A stretch of 64,000 nt of DNA from Mesostigma viride (taxonomy: Eukaryota; Streptophyta; Mesostigmatophyceae; Mesostigmatales; Mesostigmataceae), in the NCBI GenBank assembly GCA_009746045.1, contig RPFO01000076.1, positions 932,114 through 996,113 on the forward strand. Direction: 5' to 3'. Positions 45,620-53,814 of the stretch are shown here, piece after piece (the stretch's first letter is position 1; each line of letters starts with the position of its first letter). Under the pieces are notes generated by a model. That model was given only the letters and a program-made list of their open reading frames with translations, ran no database searches and had not been told where the DNA came from. Position numbers and translations under genes: made by a program.

Positions 45620-46405
45620 TCAGTCGAGACCACGAAAATCGCAGTAGTCGTAGTCGTAAATTGGATCGTTGGCGACAGGCGCAGGCGCCTCCTGGCCTTG
45701 CCCAACCTCAATCGTCACCGGAGTTTCGATGACGATGGGGTCCAACCGACGTCCCGTCACCGGATCAATGCGGCGACGACGGCGGCGGGTGACGATGCGG
45801 AGCGGGTTGGTAAGAATCGTTAGAAAATCCCACCCGTCCGGCGCCCACTCTCGCAATGCAGACAAGAACGCGACAAGATTGAGCAGCAATTGCCGCTCAC
45901 GCGTCCGGAAGCCTCGCGACAGCAACTGCAGAATCGCAAGGTCTTGAAACAGGTTGGTCGTAATCGTCGGAATGACGCCCGAACGAACCGACAGCCAGTT
46001 AGCGAGATTGCGCTGGTAACCTGTAAGCGATGAAACCGCGTTGTCGATCTCCTCAGAGACCTCGGCAACCGCGCTGGGCGCTTGCAACCCCGCCCGGGTA
46101 TGGACCTCGAAGTCCGCGAGCAAAGCTCGAATGGAATCAAGGTAATCGCGAAACCCCGAAACAATCGAAGGTTGCGGAGGCGGGGGCGGCAGTCGTAGGT
46201 TTTGCAGCAGTGCCTGCTGCTGAGCGCGTAGCTCCGCACTGGACGCTACCGCCTGGTCAACAACACGCTGCCACGCCGGATTAAGAACCGGACGATCTTC
46301 ACGAACAGGAGTCGTCGAAGGACCAGCCGGAGATTCGGCGATGTCCGCTGGACTGCCCAAAATTTCAGAATCCCTCGGAATGCGGAACTCCATCGAGTCC
46401 GGCAT
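45620..46405 (-). CDS. ORF X of element D (unknown, intact)
   Basis: 261 residues from the ATG at 46405, 28 bases after the 5' LTR, ending 123 bases before gag. The upstream extension into the LTR is ignored. A Pro-rich spacer (LPPPPPQPS) is followed by helices with regular hydrophobic spacing (YLDSIRALLADFE, IDNAVSSLTGYQRNLANWL, LFQDLAILQLLS), a basic run (VTRRRRRRIDP) and an acidic, Tyr-rich end (YDYDYCDFRGLD). No signal peptide or membrane segment is visible. B1 has an ORF of like position and ending. Standard copia elements have no ORF before gag. Function unknown; a structural or RNA-binding role is conjecture. Confidence 0.55.
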   Translation of the reverse strand: MPDSMEFRIPRDSEILGSPADIAESPAGPSTTPVREDRPVLNPAWQRVVDQAVASSAELRAQQQALLQNLRLPPPPPQPSIVSGFRDYLDSIRALLADFEVHTRAGLQAPSAVAEVSEEIDNAVSSLTGYQRNLANWLSVRSGVIPTITTNLFQDLAILQLLSRGFRTRERQLLLNLVAFLSALREWAPDGWDFLTILTNPLRIVTRRRRRRIDPVTGRRLDPIVIETPVTIEVGQGQEAPAPVANDPIYDYDYCDFRGLD

Positions 46406-46432
46406 TTTTCTTGGTACGAAGATTGTAATACG

Positions 46433-47048
46433 AGTTGAATGAGAGTTTACCACCGAGGGAATCCATGGCTCTTGCAGGAAAGTTGCCTTTATTATAATGA
46501 GCAAACACAGACGTAAGTCACGTCAAGTCCGAGACTGCACGTAGCACAGACGACAGGGTCGTTATGCCAAGAGAGCGTGCACGCAAGAGCTAGCGTCCCG
46601 GTGCGACCAAGTCACACATATAGCTTGCTAGGGACGCGTCCAAGTATTCAGCTGCACTGTCACAGCTGAACTGTCAATCAATTGATTACACAGACTCTGG
46701 CACGCCTTTGGCGCGCAGATCTATCAATTGTCCATACGGCTAGTCCTGTGGACCTATCCGTACACTAGTCAGCATCAATTGTCTCATAGGTCCTGGCGCG
46801 CTACAGTGCGCCTACCTATCAATTGACCATCAAGTCCTGTACAAGTCCTGTCAACGTCCTGCGGACTATCAAAGTGACACTTGTACATCCTGTGTCCGTA
46901 CGCGCCCACAGTGGCGCGCCGGGTACTGTCGGCACAGCCTAGGAAACGTCATAACTTTTACGTTCCTTAACCAAATGAGGCGTTCAAGGTGCCGTTGGAA
47001 AGAGCGTAACAATCTCTATCCATCTAACGTAAATCCTTTACGTTAACT
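46433..47048 (-). repeat. 5' LTR of element D
   Basis: 616 bases, minus-strand start AGTTAACGTAAAGG and end CTCATTCAACT. The next bases, CGTATTACAATC, are not the tRNA-Met site used by the gypsy elements. B1 has CAAATTACAATG at the same place, so a different primer is likely. Confidence 0.8.
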
Positions 47049-47411
47049 GTGACCACAGAGTACAGTCACCACAGTGATTATTGCATCTGCACCTAGAAGT
47101 CCAGGACTAGGCCTGCGGTACCACCAGACCACAGGTTAAGGTTCCTATTTCCTGCGTACGACGTATTAACCCAATACCGTCGTAGGCTCAGCACCTAATT
47201 CCTGTCAGCCCAGGAATTACTGTCGACCCCATATGTCGTCGGCAAATATTCACGTCCGACTTAGAAGAACAGCCGGCTCGCGCTCGCGCGCGACCGGGAA
47301 GTCGGAACGCCATAACTTTCTTGATACTTGTCGGAATGAACTCGTTCCGGTGCCGCTGGAATCGCAGAGAAATGCCGAATCAGGATCACGCCAATGCGCT
47401 TGGCGTTAACT

Positions 47412-48010
47412 CCAATCCTTTCTTTTCTTAAGCTGTAGCAGCTCACACAAGTCTACATACAAACACACACAATGGGTACTGGACATCCTCCCCGACTACA
47501 AGTCACAACCCACTGGGCATGACAGCCAGCTTGGATTCCTGGACATCCTCCCTGACTACAAGTCACCACCCACTGGGCATGACAGTCAGCTTGGATTCCT
47601 TATTATATGTACATAGCACCCATACTGGTTCAGGAGCACAAACAAATTACAATGAGTCCCTATCCCTTCACGGGAGGCTCGTTGTGTTACCCATGTACAA
47701 GAGGTTGGCCAACTGTGGCAGCCCATAGGTGTTCAGCTAAGAACTTGAGAAGTATGTACAACCTTCAGGACCTTAGGCGAAACCCCACAGATCACCCACA
47801 ACAGCTCATCAGAAAACATTGCTGACCCCCAGACGGGAGTCGGCGCCGGTCTGCTGCCCCTTATCGAACCAGACACAACATCTACGCGAAGCACATGCAA
47901 AACACAAGCTCCCATACTCGTTCCAACCGTGGAAAATCAGGGGACCTGTCGCCACCTCACCAGCATGGTGGATGGGTCAGCCAGTCCGTGAAACTCCGCC
48001 TTAAGACGGC
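47412..48010 (-). repeat. 3'-UTR module R2 of B2
   Basis: Minus-strand order: pol 3' region, this module, a purine tract, 3' LTR. It matches 930-1406 except for an inner tandem duplication (GGACATCCTCC…GACTACAAGTCAC at 47482 and 47542) and a segment next to the LTR that the other copy lacks. Confidence 0.6.
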
Positions 48011-48032
48011 ACCAGGGAATCGAACCCCGCCC
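48011..48032 (-). other. tRNA T-arm-like motif after pol (B2)
   Basis: Same 22 bases as at 12719-12740 and 40465-40486. In B2 it lies about 190 bases after the pol stop and just before the R2 module. Confidence 0.6.
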
Positions 48033-48218
48033 ACAAACCACAGATCTGGGGAAACCTCAGACTGAGATGAAAACCCCAGATAGACATCTCTCCATCAGAG
48101 ACAATGTCAGACATTCCCACACCAGAGACATGTCTCACCCCTCAAGGTGTGCTCAGGATTATGTACAATCAAGCTCCCAGCCTGATATCCAGAGACTTAA
48201 GCACCCAGCTCTCAGCTT

Positions 48219-50771
48219 TTAGACAGATAGACCGACTTGACAGTCAGCATTCATGAGCTTCCTCAGTACATTGTACTGGGCCGCTGGGGCCTTGTGTGGC
48301 AGCTTTGTCAATGCATCAGCAGGGTTCTCCTCGCCAGGGATATGCTTCAAGTCAACCAAACTGGCCAACTCCTTCAGCAGCAAATAATCCAGGTCCCGGC
48401 TTCTGGCCAGCTGCTTGTGAACAAACTGGACCATACCCATGCTGTCTGTTAGCAACAACGTCTCCATCTGCAAGGTCCAAGGGGTAACTGAAGCCAGCTC
48501 CAGCATTAACTCCTTTATGTACAAGCTGGACTGGATCCCCTCGCATATGGCCCTGCATTCTGCCACATCTGAACTGATACAGACCCTCTTCTGCAGTCTG
48601 CTGTACCAGCTGAACAAACTTGCCCTGCTCTGATAAAAAGCAAACAGAGCAGCAGATCTCCCCCTGACCTTGGTAACCTGGCGAGCATCCATGGAACTGT
48701 CAACAAAGATCTCCAAGGTGATAGGCTGGGCAAAGTCAATCCCAGACAAAATCAGATCAGGGGTACTCTCCACCAACCGGGCTATGACTCGAGGCTTCTC
48801 ATCCTCAAGCACCTCATCAGGCATTCTGCTATGGACCATCAAAGACGGACCACAGATGCTGGCAAACCAGGCCCACATGCCTCTCAACTCAGGTCCTGCA
48901 GCCTGGGTGATCTTCTCTGGCAAGGCCTTCACAATGGTCTGTTTATAATCTCCTCCAGCCTGAAGCCTGATACTCCACTCCCCGTCCCTCCTGAACAGGG
49001 TAGCCTGCATTCCACAGAACACTACAGGCTTGTTGGGCTCCTGCCACGGCTCCTTGCCCAGTGAAAACTTGCCACTGATGACAGGAATAAACTTCTTCAG
49101 CCAGGTCGTGGGGGCTAGCAAATGCAGATCATCTCCATGCAAACTAGCATACACTGGCAGACCCTCCCATTGGGCCAGCAGCAAACAGGGATCAACTGAA
49201 GACACTCTCAAGCCACACTCACTGATCAGAGCTTCCTGCAGCGTGAGTCTCCAGATGATTGGGCTCGACCTGAGTCCTTCCAGGCCCTTCAGAATAACCA
49301 GGAATTGTTGATGCAGCTCCAGCTTCCAGATGGCAGGCACCTCAACACAGTAAGGCTCATCCTGCTTCCACACCCTCCTGGCCACTTCTGGATCAGATTT
49401 TAAAAACGCCCTCTTGAAGTCCAGCAGCACTGATGACATAGCTGCTCCCCTGTTCAGCAACCCCACGTAGAGACATAGCAAAATTCTCCATGTGTCGTGT
49501 AGCATCCCTGGCGTGTACAGCTCCTCTCCTGGCAGACTCCCCGTGCCGTGATACTCATTCAGGACAGGCCTGACATGGGGCACTGATACCTCATCCACAA
49601 CCTTCCTCTTCAGCACAAATCTCAAAGCAAGCTTCCTTGATGCTGGGGGACGTCTGTCTGTTGGTGCAGCACACTCAAACTGCAACCACTCCTCCAATGC
49701 CTTGGAGAAGGCGAGCTTCCAAGCCTCAAACAAAGTAGGCGAGCTCATCTCTTGGACCAGCTGGTCATATGTCAAAGGAGAGTGTGCAGCAAGGCTCCTG
49801 TGAGTTATGCCAATACTGCTGGGGTGCAACACAGCTGGAATCACCAAACTGGCTGCTGGGGGCACCTCCCCTTCATCCCATTTTACACCCTTGACCGGCT
49901 TGACCCTGCACCTGATTGGAAATGTTGTCCTGAAATTTTCTAGGGGAATCATCCCCCAGCCATCTCTTTTCAGAGCTGTAGCTCTGATAGAAATCCCAGG
50001 ATTGCCCAGAAAATTCTGACCCAAAATCACAGGGCCATCATAGTCCTCTAGGACAAGGAAGGTCACATCCACACCCATGACAGGGGCAGTAACCTCTCCC
50101 AACACCCTTAGATGCGTCCTACCACTGAAATCAGAGGCCCAGGGGCAACTTGGTTCTCCGACCAGCAGTTCTCCTGTATGCTGAGGTCCCATGACAGAAA
50201 CCTGTGCATTGGTATCTATCTCCATGGCAGCTACCTCAGGTTCATCCAACTGGACAAGCTTGGACACCTTAGGCTCCTTCTTGGCTCTTTGCAAAGCCTG
50301 TACAATATCTGATAGACGCACACCCCTAGGCCTGGTGTCGGGCCGTTCCGGAGGTGCAGCCTGTCCGCCTGCTTGCCCAACCACCGTATGTGAAGGTACC
50401 CCAGGGGCCGGGCCAGGGTCACCCTGAGGGCTCGATACAGCTGTAGCACCCTGATCAGGAAGCTCCACGTCACCCCCGCCTTGTACACCAGCGGGCACCT
50501 GGAAGAGGTCTCCTTGATTACCTCCCCGGGGACGGATCTTTGACCAGGACAGACGGTGCACTGCTTGGGAGCCATCAATGGCCACCCAGCACTTATGGCC
50601 AGCGGCTTCTACTCGGGTCACCACCCCATCATGCCAGCTGCCACGTTTCCCTGGAAAGCTTGGTTCCTTCCACACAACAACCTGTTGTCCAACGTTAGGT
50701 TCTAGGACACTCCAGCCCTTGTCTTTCTGCCTCAGCTTGAGGAACTTGGCCTCTAGCTTCTCCTTCCATGC
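48219..50771 (-). CDS. pol: pol of B2, from integrase end to RNase H
   Basis: Open to the junction with element C at 50771; the 32 residues upstream of that come from the C LTR and are not native. Numbering the reading frame from 50867: integrase SH3-like end 59-113, protease-like motif EIDTNAQVSV with Asp 218 and VILGQNFL 280-287, RT from about 370 with Asp 483 (LLDFKRAFL) and HGDD 577-580, RNase H from 715 with Asp 723, Glu 770, Asp 808 and NPADALTK 848-855. No break is seen over 850 codons, so selection acted until recently. The Gly of the protease DTG/DSG motif is Asn here and in D. Confidence 0.85.
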   Translation of the reverse strand, partial: AWKEKLEAKFLKLRQKDKGWSVLEPNVGQQVVVWKEPSFPGKRGSWHDGVVTRVEAAGHKCWVAIDGSQAVHRLSWSKIRPRGGNQGDLFQVPAGVQGGGDVELPDQGATAVSSPQGDPGPAPGVPSHTVVGQAGGQAAPPERPDTRPRGVRLSDIVQALQRAKKEPKVSKLVQLDEPEVAAMEIDTNAQVSVMGPQHTGELLVGEPSCPWASDFSGRTHLRVLGEVTAPVMGVDVTFLVLEDYDGPVILGQNFLGNPGISIRATALKRDGWGMIPLENFRTTFPIRCRVKPVKGVKWDEGEVPPAASLVIPAVLHPSSIGITHRSLAAHSPLTYDQLVQEMSSPTLFEAWKLAFSKALEEWLQFECAAPTDRRPPASRKLALRFVLKRKVVDEVSVPHVRPVLNEYHGTGSLPGEELYTPGMLHDTWRILLCLYVGLLNRGAAMSSVLLDFKRAFLKSDPEVARRVWKQDEPYCVEVPAIWKLELHQQFLVILKGLEGLRSSPIIWRLTLQEALISECGLRVSSVDPCLLLAQWEGLPVYASLHGDDLHLLAPTTWLKKFIPVISGKFSLGKEPWQEPNKPVVFCGMQATLFRRDGEWSIRLQAGGDYKQTIVKALPEKITQAAGPELRGMWAWFASICGPSLMVHSRMPDEVLEDEKPRVIARLVESTPDLILSGIDFAQPITLEIFVDSSMDARQVTKVRGRSAALFAFYQSRASLFSWYSRLQKRVCISSDVAECRAICEGIQSSLYIKELMLELASVTPWTLQMETLLLTDSMGMVQFVHKQLARSRDLDYLLLKELASLVDLKHIPGEENPADALTKLPHKAPAAQYNVLRKLMNADCQVGLSV

Positions 50772-51343
50772 TGTTACGTCGCGTAACAATTCGTTGTAGT
50801 TACGGACGTAAATTAGGTCCTTTACCTCGGCTGTTATTAGGTTTACGTGCAGTTCTAGCTGGGACATGATTGTCCCCGTAACAGTACTGTGGTATATTGG
50901 GTGCCTTTGGGCGCCGCGCCGCGTACTTTATTAGTGGTCCTTATCCTTTTGTAGAATGTAGTGGACCGGCGTGCATCTGTGCACCTGCCGGTGTTTCTGT
51001 GTCTCGGCAGGCGAGGGCCAGGTCGGCCCGAGCCTGTTGGACCGTTGGTGACCATTTATGCACGTTCCACTCCGTGTGTGGCCACTCGGCGTGTGTTAAA
51101 TGAATTAACACATATAGGCTTGGGTCACGGCAGTGTAGTTGTGTTTCCTTCCTCTTTTCCTGGAGTAAACGGGTTTGGTTAAATGGCCTATGGCATATTA
51201 TAGTAGCACATATGTCAATGCATTGAGATCTGGATCGTCTCGTTCGTCTTTCGCTAGGGGTTTAAATAGAGGCGGCCTTACTAGTCTAGGTAGTATCAGA
51301 AGAGGTAGAGGTAGAGGTGGCGGCCGAGGCTTGCGGCGTAACA
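50772..51343 (+). repeat. 5' LTR of element C
   Basis: 572 bases, identical by eye to 59636-60207. GCGCCGCGCCGCGTACTTTATTAG (near 50910) contains a TATA-like stretch after a GC-rich block; element F has a similar GCGTACTTTATA in its LTR. Confidence 0.9.
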
Positions 51344-51344
51344 A

Positions 51345-51356
51345 TGGTATCGGAGG
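51345..51356 (+). other. Primer binding site of element C
   Basis: TGGTATCGGAGG, one base after the 5' LTR, the same as in element A. Confidence 0.75.
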
Positions 51357-51879
51357 AAGTTTAGATAGAGAGCGAGACGACGATCCTTTGCAACATACGT
51401 CATTGAATCAACCCTTCCGCGGCTGGGAAAATGAAGACGACACCTACTTGACAGGTCATGGGCGGGTCGCCTGCGAGCTGGGGGGGTAGTGCTGCCCGAT
51501 TCGGGACACGCCCTGCCTAGAAGTTAGACCTGCTCAAAGCGGATGAACTCCTCACGTAGCTAGTCCCTTTTCCTTTTCCTCGTTTTGTTTTCTTGAGACA
51601 TGTGGCCTACCGTCGTAGATAGGTGATGGTTTTGGTTCTACGTTAGAGAGACGACTAGCGTCTCGTAGATTACACTTTTCTGCATTCTTGCCTGCGTTGT
51701 ATTTAGACGACCCATCGCCAGACGCAGAATTCTTGAAACCGGATACTTACGACCACCTGGCGCTGGAAACCTCGTCCCTGCGTGCGTCGTCAATCTGGTT
51801 CGGTTTCAGACACCCGAGATAAGTCGCCTTCCCCTCGTTCTCCTTATTTGACTACTCAAGACCTACCAGGTGCGTTAAC

Positions 51880-52284
51880 ATGAGCCAGCGACGTCCTTTT
51901 CCTGCTCCTTCTCATTCGACTAGTAATAATAGTTTAGCGAAGTATTACGTTGTTATTACCCCTCAATGGGCATCCATTTTCTTATCGTGGGCCGATGCTA
52001 GGAAGTTCGTTCAGTCACGTGCTTATAACGTCTCCAAATATAAGAAGTTTATGTCCTTTGAAGAAGCTCAGACCTACCTCTTAAAGCATAGTGAATCAGA
52101 TTTGGGTCTCCATTCTCGTCCTTCTCCTCATGCTCGTCCTGCAGTAGATAGTCTTGTTTTTGTTACACCACCTCCATCTCCTCCTTCGTCTCCCCCTAAA
52201 CGGGCTGCATCCTCATCTAGCTTAGATACGCCTCTCACCTTAGAGTTCGGCTCCCTATCCATTACTGTTGCTAAAAAGGATTGA
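51880..52284 (+). CDS. Viroplasmin/RNase H1 N-terminal-like ORF before gag
   Basis: 134 residues. Residues 22-65 fit the small domain found at the N terminus of eukaryotic RNase H1 and in caulimovirus inclusion-body proteins (Cauli_VI), which binds RNA-DNA hybrids or dsRNA: AKYYVVITP, then SIFLSWADARKFVQ, then YKKFMSFEEAQTYL. The Tyr-Tyr, central Trp, YK.F and EA positions are in place. The rest is Ser/Pro-rich and probably unstructured. It has its own ATG, about 530 bases after the LTR and 125 before gag. A role in handling the RNA-DNA intermediate is inference. Element F has a broken version at the same place. Confidence 0.65.
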   Translation: MSQRRPFPAPSHSTSNNSLAKYYVVITPQWASIFLSWADARKFVQSRAYNVSKYKKFMSFEEAQTYLLKHSESDLGLHSRPSPHARPAVDSLVFVTPPPSPPSSPPKRAASSSSLDTPLTLEFGSLSITVAKKD

Positions 52285-52409
52285 TTTAAATTGTTTCCTT
52301 CTTTTAAGACATTAAAAGCTTTTTTCTTTTCTTTCCTTGCCTTAAATTAGGCCTTGCCCTTTATCCTTGTTGCTTTCAGTTAGATTCCTAATCATTTACT
52401 TAATTAAAA

Positions 52410-53792
52410 ATGGATCCAGTGGGTGGTAACATGTCGCCTATACCTACCAACACTCCTACTATGAGTAATAGTAATAATAATACTAACAACCATAACAACA
52501 ATCGTGGTAACCGACGGGACTCACTTGAAACGGTGCACCATCTCACTCCTCAAGGTAATTTTCGTACCTCACCTCCTTAATTCTCCTGTTACTGGTGGTC
52601 GCCGTCGTCCCTCACTTACCCCTCCTACCTATGAACAACGTATGCATGTCAGATTTAGTGATGACCCTTCCCTTACCCTTCTAAGCCCCTACCCAAGACT
52701 TTTCCTCTTCCTTCCTTCTATCCCGCTTATGTAGCAGTGGAAGATAGTGGCCCTATGGGAAAAACTGACTCTTCTAATCCCCCTAAGCCCCCTGCTCTTC
52801 CCCTCTTTGCTAACCTTCCCAAGCTGGATGTCAAGTCTACCCCTCAACAGTTTTTCACCTTTATTATGTTGCTTACCCAGAACACAGAGTCGTGGCAGAA
52901 TCATAATAGATGGCGTCTCTCTGATGCTGTATTAGTTCCTCACTATCTTACAACCTGCATTACTCCTGAACTTGCTAACCTCATTCAGTGTGAGTCCTTG
53001 GCCTCTCATGCCTACCCTAACTCTGTAGCAGAATTGTTTAAGCGTTTAGAGAACCATTTAGTACCTCCTGATTCAGATTGGCAGGACAGATTAGCCTTTG
53101 GTACCTTGCAGCAGGGTACTAAATCATTTAAGGAATATATGAAAGAGTTTGATGCTCAGATGGTACGAATTAGAGATTTGTCGGGTGCAGAAGTACGTGC
53201 TCGCTTCCTCCAAGGCCTCAGTAGACCTTTATTACGTGAAGTCAAGCGCCAGTTCTCTGCCTACCGTTTTACTGATCTGCCCCTCAAGCATGTGCGCCAG
53301 CATCTCTTGCGAGTAGCAGATTTCTTCACCACTCCTTCTCTCCCTACCCGTTCCCGTATTAATAATATCATCCTTACCCCTGAGGAGGAGAACTCCTATG
53401 TAGAAGAATTAGATATCTGCGTTGCTGATCTATCAGCTCTTGATGTCTCTCATATCACATGCTATCATTGTAAGGAAGTAGGTCATCTGGTTAAACGTGA
53501 GTGCCCCAAGTTCCTTTCGGGTGCTCCCCCTCATCCCGACGCACGCCCTCCTCGTACCCCTCAGCGTGCTCCTATTCGTCCTACTTCAGGACGCATTCCC
53601 TCAGCTACCCCTAGTAGGCTGAATGCTTTGCAGGCAGGACCCCCAGGGTTCCCCTATGATAATCAGGCTCCCGCACCCTCTTCGCTCCCTCGTGACCCTC
53701 CAGCAGTGGCTTTTTCGCCAGGGTCTTCTTCGGGGTTAGTTCATATGGATTTGGGGGGGAGGGGGAACAGTAGGCCTGTCAGCCGGGGGTAA
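52410..53792 (+). pseudogene. gag: gag of element C
   Basis: The ATG at 52410 opens MDPVGGNMSPIPTNTP and an Asn-rich stretch; the frame shifts near 52575 and again near 52700. From about 52703 it is open to 53792: LPLFANLPKLDVKST, a capsid-like helical region (FGTLQQGTKSFKEYMKEFDAQM … ARFLQGL in short pieces), then a zinc knuckle CYHCKEVGHLVKREC with spacing CX2CX4HX5C, one residue longer than normal. A Pro/Arg-rich tail follows. It closes with a stop; protease lies in another frame. Confidence 0.7.
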
Positions 53793-53814
53793 CCTGGACA
53801 GGTCCTTAGATAGT

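Larger units (their letters stand above)
39199..47048 (-). mobile_element. Copia-like element D (complete, several lesions)
   Basis: 7850 bases with two 616-base LTRs (39199-39814 and 46433-47048), ends AGTT … AACT, and the 5-bp duplication GTGAC (39194-39198 and 47049-47053). By eye the LTRs differ at about five positions. Order on the minus strand: ORF X, gag, UGA, integrase, protease-like, RT, RNase H, 3' region. Protein similarity to B is clear but far from identical, so it is a separate family of the same lineage. Confidence 0.88.

Noticed and set aside
51175-51489. Open frame starting in the C LTR and a similar one at 60039-60323
   Set aside because: Lies mostly in the LTR and has the same sequence in the 3' copy; no protein-like conservation beyond LTR identity.
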